Notes: a model not told the origin generated them from the letters alone. Counted from the stretch's first letter, positions 36,161 through 45,144 are shown. The stretch: 64,000 nt of DNA from Afipia sp. (GCA_024707075.1 JANQAK010000001.1:372001-436000), one strand, 5' to 3'. Program-made: numbers and translations.

Positions 36161-36464
36161 CGATACGCTCACGCAACTGTACGCTTGTACACACGCGATC
36201 GAACCGCACATTCAGTACAATCCGATCGATTTCGTTGGTATCGAATTAAAGTTGCCGGGGAGTTAATCGGCGCGGCATGCGCGCCACACGCAAGCATACG
36301 CTTGAAATCGCGCGATCACATCGCAGGTGTTGGTAAATGCGGCGTCCAGCAAAGTGGTAAAGATCGCGTCAACGAAAGTGGTGAACGCGCAAATGGGGCG
36401 CGAGTTCCATTTTGTGCAAGCAGCGTGAAGCGACGACAAGCCGCGATGATGTGTCATCTGCGAT

Positions 36465-36620
36465 GTCATCCCCGCGAAAGCGGGGATCCATAACCACCCA
36501 ACACCAGGTGTGCATGGGTCGCCGTCATCCTGAGGTGCGAGCGCTTACGAGCCTCGAACGATGACGCGACATCGTTACGTTTCGCGAAAATCAATGAGTC
36601 CCCGCTTTCGCGGGGACGAC
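36465..36620. repeat. family D paired palindromic element with a family B half nested inside
   Basis: Outer halves: GTC-ATCCCCGC/GCGGGGAT-CCATAACC at 36465-36493 and the inverted GTC-GTCCCCGC/GCGGGGAC half at 36597-36620. Between them at 36524-36565 is a family B unit (GTCATCCTGAGGTGCGAGCG ... GAACGATGAC). This looks like insertion of one repeat type into another. The remaining 36161-36464 bases have no gene; they contain short direct repeats (aaagtggtaaag, aaagtggtgaac). Confidence 0.82.
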
Positions 36621-36652
36621 ATCCGTTGTGAAGTCAGACCAGCGCGCCCAAC

Positions 36653-39514
36653 TCACGCCTGACTGGCGGCAGCCTTGCCGAGCGCGGCTTGTGCCGCAGC
36701 GAGACGCGCGATCGGCACGCGATACGGCGAGCACGACACGTAGTCGAGGCCGACGTCATGACAGAACGCGACCGAGGCGGGATCGCCGCCGTGCTCACCG
36801 CAGATGCCCATCTTGAGGTTGGCGCGGGTCTTGCGGCCACGCTGCACACCGATCTTCACCAGTTCACCGACGCCGTCGCGATCGACCGAAATAAACGGAT
36901 CGATCTCGAGAATTCCGCGCGCGACATAGGTGCCGAGGAAGCTCGCGGCATCGTCGCGGCTGATGCCGTAGGTGGTCTGCGTAAGGTCGTTGGTGCCGAA
37001 CGAGAAGAATTCGGCGGTCTTGGCGATCTCGCCCGCCATCAGGCAGGCGCGCGGCAGTTCGATCATGGTGCCGGTCTGATAGGTGAGTTTCACGCCGGTT
37101 TCCTTCGACACCGACAGCGCGGTGGCATCGATGCGCGCCTTGACCAGATCGAACTCCGCCTTGGTCGCGATCAGCGGCACCATCACCTCAAGCCCGACCG
37201 GCTTGCCGGTGCGCTTGCCGGCTTCGACCGCGGCCTCGAAGATCGCACGCGCCTGCATCTCGGCGATTTCCGGATAGGCGATCGCCAGACGGCAGCCACG
37301 GAAACCGAGCATCGGATTGAACTCGGCAAGTTCGCGCACGCGGTCCGCAAGCCGGCGCGGATCGGCGTTCATGGCGCGCGCGACTTCCTCGATCTCGCTT
37401 TGGGTGTGCGGCAGGAATTCGTGCAGCGGCGGATCGAGCAGGCGGATGGTGACCGGCAGGCCCTTCATGATCTCGAACAGATCGACGAAGTCGGCGCGCT
37501 GCATCGGCAGCAGCTTGGCGAGCGCCGCGCGGCGGGCCTGCTCGTCTTCGGCCAGAATCATCTCGCGCACCGTGCGGATGCGCGTCTCCTCGAAGAACAT
37601 GTGTTCGGTGCGGCAAAGCCCGATGCCTTCGGCGCCGAACTTCAGCGCGGTGCGCGCATCCGCCGGCGTGTCCGAATTGGTGCGGACCTTCAGCTTGCGG
37701 ACCTGATCGGCCCAGCCCATCAGCGTGTTGAAGTCACCGGACAGTTCCGGCTCGATCATCGGCATGCGGCCGGCCAGCACCTGACCCAGCGAACCGTCGA
37801 TCGTGATGACGTCGCCCGCCTTGAAGGTGCGGTTGCCGACGGTCATCATGCCGCGTCCGTAATCGACGCGAATGGTGCCGACGCCGGACACGCAGGGTTT
37901 GCCCATGCCGCGCGCGACCACCGCCGCGTGGGACGTCATGCCGCCGCGCGTGGTGAGGATGCCTTCGGCCGCGTGCATGCCGTGGATGTCTTCCGGCGAG
38001 GTTTCGACGCGGACCAGAATGACCTTGCGGCCGTCGCCCTGGAGCTTGGCGGCTTCATCAGACGAGAACACGATTTCGCCGGCCGCGGCACCTGGCGACG
38101 CTGGCAGACCGGTGGCGATGACATCGCGCTTGGCGACCGGATCGATGGTCGGATGCAGCAACTGATCGAGCGACGCCGGATCGATCCGGGTGACCGCATC
38201 CTTCCTGGTAATCAGGCCCTCGTTGGCGAGATCCACGGCGATGCGCAGCGCCGCCTTCGCGGTGCGCTTGCCGTTGCGGGTCTGCAACATCCACAGCTTG
38301 CCCTGCTCGACCGTGAATTCCATGTCCTGCATGTCGCGGTAGTGCTTTTCCAGCAGCGTGTAGATGCGCGTCAGTTCCTTGAACGCGTCCGGCATCGCGA
38401 CTTCCATCGAGGCCTTGTCGGAGCCGGATTCCTTGCGCGCGTATTCGGTGATGTCCTGCGGCGTGCGGATGCCCGCGACAACATCCTCGCCCTGCGCGTT
38501 GATGAGGAATTCGCCGTACAGCCGCTTGTCGCCGGTGGACGGATTACGCGTGAAGGCGACGCCGGTCGCCGAGGTGTCGCCCATGTTGCCGAACACCATC
38601 GACTGGATGTTGACGGCGGTGCCCCATGACTCGGGGATGTCGTGCAGGCGGCGATAGGTGACCGCGCGCGCCGTCATCCACGAGCCGAACACCGCGCCGA
38701 CCGCGCCCCAGAGCTGTTCGTGCGGATCCTGCGGGAAGTCCTTGCCTGTCTCGCGGCCGACCGCATCCTTGTACCTGCCGACCAGATCGACCCAGTCGTC
38801 CGCCGTGAGTTCGGTGTCGAGCGAGTAGCCCTTGCTGTCCTTGTAGGTGTCGAGAATATCCTCGAAGTGATGATGCTCGAAGCCGAGCACCACGTCCGAA
38901 TACATGGTGATGAAGCGGCGATAGCTGTCATAGGCGAAGCGGCGGTCGCCCGAAAGCGAAGCCAGCGCCTCCACCGTCTTGTCGTTGAGGCCGAGGTTGA
39001 GCACGGTGTCCATCATGCCCGGCATCGACCGCGCGCGCCGGAGCGCACGGAGACCAGAAGCGGATTTTTCGCGTCGCCGAATGTCTTGCCGGCGATCTTG
39101 CCGACGGTGTCGAGCGCCTTCTCGACCTGCGCCTTCAATTCCTTCGGATAGGTTTTGTCGTTGGCGTAGAAGTAGGTGCAAACCGAGGTCGGAATGGTGA
39201 AGCCCGGAGGCACCGGCAGGCCGAGATTGGCCATCTCGGCGAGATCTGCGCCCTTGCCGCCGAGCAGGTCGCGCATGCCCGCCTTGCCCTCGGCGCGCCC
39301 GTCACCGAACGTATAAACCCACTTGCCTGCCTTGATCCCGGAAGCCTTGTTGGCAAGAGCCTTGGCAGCGGGAGCGGCTTTCTTCGCAACTGCTTTTGCG
39401 ACAGCCTTGCGCGCGGATTTTCGCGGCAATTGGCTTCGCTTTCGAAGCCTTGCTGGATTTGGCTGATTTCGGAGCGGACTTCGCGACGGATTTTTTCGAT
39501 GAGGCTTTGGCCAT
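36653..39514 (-). pseudogene. ppdK: pyruvate phosphate dikinase, with two compensating one-base frameshifts
   Basis: Total span is a multiple of three (about 953 residues). From ATG 39514 the protein begins [20 protein letters not shown], a Lys/Ala/Ser-rich histone H1-like extension, then (after a one-base excess in the A4 run near 39417-39420) [16 protein letters not shown] and [20 protein letters not shown], the ATP-grasp start. Near 39031 one base is missing in a GCGCGC tract, switching frame at [20 protein letters not shown]. The rest is intact: catalytic-His segment GGMTSHAAVVARGMGKPCV, and GICGEHGGDPASVAFCHDVG. The enzyme interconverts pyruvate and phosphoenolpyruvate. Two errors in one core gene point to sequencing indels. 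Confidence 0.87.
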
Positions 39515-39692
39515 GGCTTCCAGACGCTGCAAGAGTGAAAACGGCAGCGGCGTTACACCACGGTTGCGCCGCAGCGCGCAAGCGGCGTCCCACCGATATC
39601 TGCGTTTTCAATCACGAACCGTTTCAGATTGTTTCAGATTATCGCAAATTCGCAGGTGAAGCGCCAAATCTGTAACAATTGGAAATCTTCCG

Positions 39693-39836
39693 TTACTTAA
39701 TGATCCCCAACCCGATGATACCGACCAGGATCAGATAGATCGCCACGATGAAGTTCAGCAGCCGCGGCATGATGAGAATGAGCACGCCGGCAATCAATGC
39801 GACGATCGGCTGAAGGTGGGTCATGCTGAGGGTCAT
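39693..39836 (-). CDS. DUF3096 small membrane protein
   Basis: 47 residues from ATG 39836: MTLSMTHLQPIVALIAGVLI then two hydrophobic helices ending LVGIIGLGIIK. This matches the short DUF3096 family. Longer open frames upstream add unrelated residues and are rejected. Function unknown; similar peptides sit in the inner membrane. Confidence 0.82.
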   Translation of the reverse strand: MTLSMTHLQPIVALIAGVLILIMPRLLNFIVAIYLILVGIIGLGIIK

Positions 39837-40156
39837 CTGTGTCTCCAGAACTGGTGGGGTAAGGACAGGAACGAGAAGCAAAATGCGAATCGGCGACAAA
39901 GCTATCCTCGCGGTGAGGACAGCAACAGCCAATGGTTTGCACCGCCTGTTGGTTCCATGGCGCACATCTTGTGCCACAGATGAATCCGCGAATGGCTTCA
40001 CGAAAATGCCCCGGTGAAATCACATTCCGCACAGGAACGATGACCGGCGGCGAGGATTGACAGGGCTGGTCGATCGGCAATCGCCGGTTTCCGGGCAGGA
40101 TCGGCGCGCACTCAGTCGCTCGCACCGATCAGGCTCCTCTCATCAAGGAGAAAGCC
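39837..40156. other. intergenic region between DUF3096 and DUF1236 genes
   Basis: 320 bases with two divergent promoters expected. I see no RNA gene, repeat family or clear sigma-factor motif. A good Shine-Dalgarno AAGGAG lies just before 40157. Confidence 0.45.
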
Positions 40157-40519
40157 ATGCGTAATCCCCTTCTCGCCGCAGCGCTGCTGGCCGCCGCCAC
40201 GGCGATGCCGCTTGCGGCCCACGCCCAGCAGCGCATCATTGTCGAAGAAGGCGTGACCACCGGCTTCGCAGGACCGGGCGCCGGCATCATCAGCGAGGAC
40301 GAACGTCCGCGCTTCCGGCAATACATCGTTCAGGAGCGCGTCCCCTCCTATGCCGTGGAGACGCCGGTCAGGGTCGGCACGGTGCTGCCCGAAGCGGGCG
40401 TGACCTATTACGACGTGCCACAGCAGTTCGGCGCGACCACCTATCGCTATACGGTGGTGAACGATCGGCCGCTGCTGGTTGAGCCGCGCACGCGCCGCGT
40501 GATGCAGGTGATCGAGTGA
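40157..40519 (+). CDS. DUF1236 domain-containing exported protein
   Basis: 120 residues. Signal peptide MRNPLLAAALLAAATAMPLA, cleaved after AHA. The C-terminal half has the DUF1236 pattern: VGTVLPEAGVTYYDVPQQFG and YRYTVVNDRPLLVEPRTRRV. DUF1236 proteins are abundant in Bradyrhizobiaceae and act in the periplasm; their role is unknown. Shine-Dalgarno AAGGAG is at optimal distance. Confidence 0.88.
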   Translation: MRNPLLAAALLAAATAMPLAAHAQQRIIVEEGVTTGFAGPGAGIISEDERPRFRQYIVQERVPSYAVETPVRVGTVLPEAGVTYYDVPQQFGATTYRYTVVNDRPLLVEPRTRRVMQVIE

Positions 40520-40610
40520 GACGGCTGAAATGAGATCCGGGGAGAGATGAACCGAAATATCTCGCCCGCTCATTCCCGCGCAAGCGGCAGTTCTTTCTTT
40601 TTGGCTCTGG

Positions 40611-40633
40611 GTCCCCGCTTTCGCGGGGACGAG
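40611..40633. repeat. family D palindromic half-module
   Basis: GTCCCCGC-TTTC-GCGGGGAC. The partner half about 35 bases to the left (cattcccgcgcaagcgg) is strongly degenerate. Confidence 0.7.
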
Positions 40634-40678
40634 CGGAAGAAACATCCGGCAGCGCGAAAGCCCGCCTTAAGTCGACCC

Positions 40679-40724
40679 TTCGTTTGGGCCGCACGGCCCT
40701 CCCCTTCCGCCCGGCCCAAACGAA
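40679..40724. repeat. 13-bp inverted repeat after DUF1236 gene
   Basis: TTCGTTTGGGCCG pairs perfectly with CGGCCCAAACGAA around a 20-base loop. No T tract follows, so terminator function is uncertain. It lies between convergent genes. Confidence 0.6.
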
Positions 40725-40773
40725 ACAGCCCCGTCCAGACAAGCTGGGCGTGGCTTTTATCGATCAGTGCGAG

Positions 40774-41880
40774 TTACGATCCTTGCAGGATCGACAGGAT
40801 ATTGCTGGTGGTCTTGTAGCTCTGGACCACGTTGTCGCGGAACGCAGGCGTCCATCCCGATGCCTGCCGTTCCTCGTCGCTCATCGCCGAATAGCTTTGC
40901 AGAATGCCGAGGCTGAGCTGGGAGGGATCGCCGCTCTGCTGGCTCTGCTTGAGCGAGTTCAGGATGCTAGTGCGCGTGCGCGTATCCAGTTCCTTCTTGG
41001 CTGCGTAAATTTCCTGATTGGAGAACAACTGATCCTGGTTGAGCGTAATGGCAGACAGGGAGCGATTGTCGATCGACGAGAAATCGACAAGCTGGCCGAA
41101 TTTCCGCGCCGGATCGTAGACAAGCTCCGTGCCTTTCTCTGCGGCGATGCTGGCCTGCGCGTCGAGCGCAGCCCGGACATCGGTCGCGACCGTGCCGAAT
41201 GTCTTGGTGGTTCCTGCCGGCGCGCCGTCCGGATACTGCATAAGATAACTCGCGACCGGATCGCCGGAAATGCCGGAAGGTGCCACGTCAGGCTTCTGCT
41301 TCGCGACGTCGTAACCCTTCTGCACCGCGGCGCGCTGCGCGGCCCATGTCGCGGTGGCTTTTTCCTCGCCGCTTGCGCCGTCGAGATAGTCCAGCGCGGC
41401 CTTGTAGACCACGGTGTAGTTCCTGGTCATCGACGTCGCGGCAGCCGCGGGCGCAAGTGCTGCGTTGAAGCGGCTGGTCAATTCGCCGGAAGCGGCCTTC
41501 TGCTCGTCGGGCGTGAACTTGCCGCCGTTGTTGGTGGCAATCGCGAACAGCGAGCGGCGATCCAGCGCCGACAGATCGACGGTGGTCTTGCCGTCGCTGT
41601 CCAGCGGGCCGGTGACCTTCGCGGCAGCATAGAGCTTGTCGAGCGCGGCGCGCGCATCATCGGTGACGGTCGCAAAATCCGGCGTGTTCGCCGCGGCGGC
41701 CAGTTGCGCCTTGGCGGCATCGGACAATGTGAGGTTGGTTGCCGCGTTCGGATCGGACGCGTTGCTCGCGTCGCCTGCGTTCAGCGCATCCAGCAGCGAG
41801 GGCTGCGTCGCCGCCGCCGTGCGCGCATAAGCCGAGCCATATTGAGCATAGGGATTGTAGCCGGGAGTGATCGACGTCAT
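40774..41880 (-). CDS. conserved hypothetical protein with internal duplication (368 aa)
   Basis: No signal peptide or membrane helix. An N-terminal low-complexity part (MTSITPGYNPYAQYGSAYAR) is followed by two related segments: LSALDRRSLFAIATNNGGKF-TPDEQKAASGEL and FSSIDNRSLSAITLNQDQLF-SNQEIYAAKKEL, about 150 residues apart, each preceded by a TVxTDxRAALD-like stretch (ATVTDDARAALDKLYAA and GTVATDVRAALDAQASI). Function unknown; the N-terminus resembles surface or flagellum-associated proteins of Bradyrhizobium, which I cannot confirm. A CtrA-like box lies upstream. Confidence 0.78.
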   Translation of the reverse strand: MTSITPGYNPYAQYGSAYARTAAATQPSLLDALNAGDASNASDPNAATNLTLSDAAKAQLAAAANTPDFATVTDDARAALDKLYAAAKVTGPLDSDGKTTVDLSALDRRSLFAIATNNGGKFTPDEQKAASGELTSRFNAALAPAAAATSMTRNYTVVYKAALDYLDGASGEEKATATWAAQRAAVQKGYDVAKQKPDVAPSGISGDPVASYLMQYPDGAPAGTTKTFGTVATDVRAALDAQASIAAEKGTELVYDPARKFGQLVDFSSIDNRSLSAITLNQDQLFSNQEIYAAKKELDTRTRTSILNSLKQSQQSGDPSQLSLGILQSYSAMSDEERQASGWTPAFRDNVVQSYKTTSNILSILQGS

Positions 41881-41937
41881 GCGCGGTCCGCCGTTAGCCT
41901 CGTATTAACGAAGGTTACCGGAACCTTTCAGAACATG

Positions 41938-41953
41938 GTTAACGGAAGGTAAA
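41938..41953 (-). promoter_or_regulatory. possible CtrA-binding site
   Basis: Read on the minus strand: TTTA-CCTTCCG-TTAAC, one mismatch from the alphaproteobacterial CtrA consensus TTAA-N7-TTAAC. It lies about 58 bases upstream of the start at 41880. Motif match only. Confidence 0.35.
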
Positions 41954-42025
41954 CAGGAGGCCCGCCGTCACCCCTGAGGTGCAACGAGCCCTCCAAGTGG
42001 CGAGCGGACCTGCGACATATCCGAA

Positions 42026-42146
42026 GTCGTCCCGGCGAAGGCCGGGACCCATAACCACCAGCGGTTCGATTGGGCCGGATGGTTGAACGCTTCTTTGCCA
42101 CGCTACACTGACAGGGACTATGGGTCCCGGCTTTCGCCGGGACGAC
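42026..42146. repeat. family D paired palindromic element
   Basis: Left half GTC-GTCCCGGC/GCCGGGAC-CCATAACC; right inverted half ATGG-GTCCCGGC/GCCGGGAC-GAC; centre of about 65 bases. It fills most of the gap between the 368-aa protein gene and the end of glyS. Confidence 0.85.
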
Positions 42147-42171
42147 CCAGTAAATTTGGGCGCTTCCGCGC

Positions 42172-44584
42172 CTAGTCCTGAATCTTCGAGAAATCCGCCA
42201 CCGCGCGGGTGGCTTCGCGGATTTCGTTGAGCAGCTTCAGGCGGTTTTCGCGCACCGCCTTGTCGTCGTCGTTGACCTTCACCTTATCGAAGAAGGCATC
42301 GACGGCCGGACGCAGCTTCGCCATCACGGTCATCGCCGAGGCGAAGTCTTCCTTCGCTACGGCTGCGCTGGCCTCGGTCTTCACCTGCGCGATGGCGCTG
42401 GCGAGCGTCTTTTCCTCATCGATCTTGAACAGCGAGACATCCGGCACACCGTTAAAGCTGCGCTTGTCCTTCTTTTCCTCGATGGAAAGAATGTTCGACG
42501 CGCGCTTGGTGCCCGCGAGCAGGTTCTTGCCGTCGTCGCTGTCGAGGAATTTGCCGAGTGTCTCAACGCGGCGGACGACCATCAACAGATCGTCCTGCCC
42601 TTCAAGCGCGAACACGGCGTCAACCAGATCGTGCCGCGCGCCCTGATCGCGGAGCTGAACTTTCAGACGGTCGGCAAAGAAAAGCAAAATGGTTGGCAAC
42701 AGTTCGTCAAGTGTAAGGAAGGGAGGAAAGTCCTTTTCATCTTGTTCGACGGGAACGCCCTTCTTTTCCAACGCCTCCAGCGCGTCGCCAGCTTGGACGG
42801 CGCGCATGTCCAAGTAATACTCTGGGCGCTTGGCATCAGGTTCATCAAGCATTGTGTAAGTGGGCCACAGCTTGAAACGCCCCTTCTCTGTCTTACCGTT
42901 CAGGGCAAAAATACGATTATAGAAATCGATGTAGTTCTTGTGAGAGCTTTGAATCACCGCCCCGATGGAAATCTTTATATCGTTCGCAAGAATTAGCCTG
43001 ATCACCCCCAGCGCCGCACGGCGCAGCGCATACGGATCTTTGCTTCCCGTCGGTTTCTCATCGATGGCCCAGAAGCCCACCAGCGTGTCGATCTTGTCGG
43101 CGAGCGCCACCGCGATGCTGACCGGATCAGTCGGCACGCGATCCGCCGGGCCTTGCGGCTTGTAGTGATCCTCGCTCGCCTGAGCGACCGACGCATCCGC
43201 GCCCTGCGCCAGCGCGTAGTATTTGCCCATCAAACCTTGCAGCTCGGGGAATTCGCCGACCACTTCCGTCAGCAAGTCCGCCTTGGCGAGTTTGGCGGCG
43301 GCCTCCACCTTCGCAGGATCCGCCTGCACCAGCGGCGCAAGTTCGACCGCAAGCCGCGTGATGCGCGCGATGCGCTCGGCCTGCGTACCCAGCTTTTCGT
43401 GGAATACGATCTGGTCGAACTTCTTGAGCAAATCGTCCGGCGACTTGTCCTTCCAGTTCTTGAGATCACTCTCGTAGAAGAACTTCGCGTCGCTCAATCG
43501 CGCACGGATCACGCGCTCGTTGCCGGCGACGATAGCCTTGCCGCCGTCCGAGGCTTCGATGTTGGCGGTGAGGATGAACTTGTTGGCGAGTTGATCTCCC
43601 CTCCCCCGCCTGCGGTGGGGAGGGGTCGGGGGTGGGGGAAGCGGCGGAGGACGAAGAAGCGCCCCCCACCCTTGATCCCTCCCCACCACTGTCGTGGGGG
43701 GAGGGAAACTTCACCACGAAACACTTCTGGTTGTTGCGGATGGTGGCGCGGATCACCTCGCCGGGGATCGTGAGAAACTCCTCGTCGAACGAGCCCATCA
43801 GCACCACAGGCCATTCGACCAGGCCCGCGACCTCGTCGAGCAGCACCTGATCCTCGACCAGTTCATAGCCTTGCGCGAAGGCAAGGTTCTTCGCCTCGGT
43901 CAGGATGACGTCCTTGCGGCGCTCCGGATCGAGCACGACCTTCGCGTCCAACAGCTTCGACACGTAGTCATCGAAGCGGCGCACGCTGAATTCGGCGGGC
44001 GCCATGAAGCGATGGCCGCGCGTGGTCCGCCCGGCTTCGATACCGGCGACGTCGAACTTCACCACCTCCGGCTCTTCGGTCTCGATGCCGAACGTGGCGA
44101 TGATCGAATGCAGCGGCCTCACCCAGGTCAGCGCGCCGTTCTTCGCGGAGCGCTCGCCCCAGCGCATCTGCTTCGGCCACGGGAAGGTGCGGATGACGAG
44201 CGGGATGATTTCCGCGATCACGTCGATGGCCGGGCGGCCCGGCTTCTCGATCAGCGCGATGTAGAAATCGCCCTTCGGATCGCGCTGGATCTTCGCTTCG
44301 TCGAGCGACTTCAGTCCGGCGGCCTTGAGGAAGCCTTGCACGGCCGCATCGGGCGCGCCCATCTTCGGCCCCTTGCGCTCCTGCTTGAGATCGGGCTGGC
44401 GCACGGGGATGCCGTGCACGGTGAGCGCGAGACGGCGCGGCGTCACGAACGCCTTGGCGCCGTCATAGACGAGACCCTCGGCGACCAGCTTGTCGGTCAC
44501 CATGCGGCGCAGGTCGTCCGCCGCCTTCGCCTGCATGCGCGCGGGAATTTCTTCGGAGAACAGTTCGATGAGAAGATCGGGCAT
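42172..44584 (-). pseudogene. glyS: glycyl-tRNA synthetase beta subunit, interrupted by a palindromic insertion and frameshift
   Basis: The N-terminal part (from ATG 44584, [18 protein letters not shown]) runs 292 residues to NNQKCFVVK, then a 118-base C/G-rich palindromic insertion (43591-43708) follows, and the conserved sequence resumes one frame away at [18 protein letters not shown], ending at 42172. 118 is not a multiple of three, so the frame is lost as written. The insertion falls at a turn where E. coli GlyS has only about five residues. A second oddity is a longer, less GC-rich segment at about 42680-43010 encoding an additional ~70 residues before [14 protein letters not shown]. 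GlyS with GlyQ charges tRNA-Gly and is essential, so a homopolymer sequencing error turning an in-frame insertion out of frame is likely. Confidence 0.88.
43591..43708. repeat. family E paired palindromic element inside glyS (empty copy)
   Basis: Outer hairpins: CCCCTCCCC/GGGGAGGGG at 43598-43625 and TCCCTCCCCAC/GTGGGGGGAGGGA at 43677-43706. The inner G-rich and C-rich strips (gggggtggggg, ccccccaccc) and hairpins form an inverted pair around about 25 bases (gcggcggaggacgaagaagc). Its ends abut coding sequence on both sides. Confidence 0.9.
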
Positions 44585-44590
44585 TTGTTT

Positions 44591-44989
44591 CTACTTCCCC
44601 TCCCCCGCTTGCGGCGGGGAGGGGTCGGGGGGTGGGGGAATGCGTTCGGCGATGGCCGCAGCAATAACCTCGGCAACACCTTCTGCGTTGTTCAGAACGT
44701 CGTTATTCCAGAAACGAAGCACGCGATAGCCAAGCGCTTCAAGGTATCTCGTTCGAGCGGCATCTGACGCGCTCTCGTTATGCTGGCCACCATCAATCTC
44801 GATGACGATGCGCAGCGCATGACAGGCGAAGTCAGCAAAATAAGGGCCGATTGTCGCCTGCCTGCGGAAGTGCGAACCGTTGAGCGCAATCTGCTTGAGG
44901 CAAGGCCATAGCTTTCGCTCGGCCTCCGTCGTTTCATGGCGAAGCCCGCGCGCACGGGAAATGCGTGTATCGACAGGCCGGCGCGACAT
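44591..44989 (-). CDS. DUF559 endonuclease (PD-(D/E)XK, Vsr-like), inside palindromic element
   Basis: 132 residues from ATG 44989 (MSRRPVDTRISRARGLRHET); a longer frame would be translated from the repeat. The nuclease core is FRRQATIGPYFADFACHALR and IVIEIDGGQH, giving Asp53, Glu64, Asp66 and His70 of the PD-(D/E)XK-like site, then YRVLRFWNNDVL. All expected residues are present. The last 16 residues (from about IPPPPDPSPP) are encoded by the left palindromic end, and the stop TAG lies just outside it. It sits between glyQ and glyS in the same orientation, only six bases before the glyS start. Confidence 0.9.
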   Translation of the reverse strand: MSRRPVDTRISRARGLRHETTEAERKLWPCLKQIALNGSHFRRQATIGPYFADFACHALRIVIEIDGGQHNESASDAARTRYLEALGYRVLRFWNNDVLNNAEGVAEVIAAAIAERIPPPPDPSPPQAGEGK

Positions 44990-45038
44990 CGTCCCCCCCA
45001 CCCCCAACCCCTCCCCCGCCGCAAGCGGGGGGGAGGGG
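44597..45038. mobile_element. family E palindromic element carrying a DUF559 nuclease gene
   Basis: Left end: hairpin CCCCTCCCC/GGGGAGGGG at 44597-44624 followed inward by cggggggtggggg. Right end: inward ccccccacccccaa, then hairpin CCCCTCCCC/GGGGAGGGG at 45008-45038. The ends are inverted copies and match those of the empty element in glyS. The gene fills the centre; its start codon is next to the inner edge of the right end. Confidence 0.8.
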
Positions 45039-45110
45039 AGTACAGCGTCGCTCACACAAACCTTCAAATGCAACTTCCTTCCGCAAAGACTGGCTCACTT
45101 CGTTCGCCGC

Positions 45111-45131
45111 CCCTCCCCCTCAAGGGGAGGG
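45111..45131. repeat. C/G-rich hairpin downstream of glyQ
   Basis: CCCTCCCC/GGGGAGGG with a short loop, 14 bases after the glyQ stop codon (minus strand). It resembles a family E half. No T tract follows on the minus strand, so it is probably a repeat rather than a terminator. Confidence 0.65.
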
Positions 45132-45144
45132 TGGAAAAATACAA

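Noticed and set aside
36689..38629. 646-residue open frame opposite ppdK
   Set aside because: Antisense to conserved PPDK sequence, with Arg/His/Asp-rich composition and no recognisable motif.
42172..44584. glyS as two genuine split subunits
   Set aside because: The second frame would begin at a GTG inside the palindromic element without a Shine-Dalgarno sequence, and the break is in a domain interior. An insertion plus frameshift explains the data better.
45111..45131. rho-independent terminator after glyQ
   Set aside because: The hairpin is strong, but no T tract follows on the minus strand, and its sequence matches the family E repeat halves.
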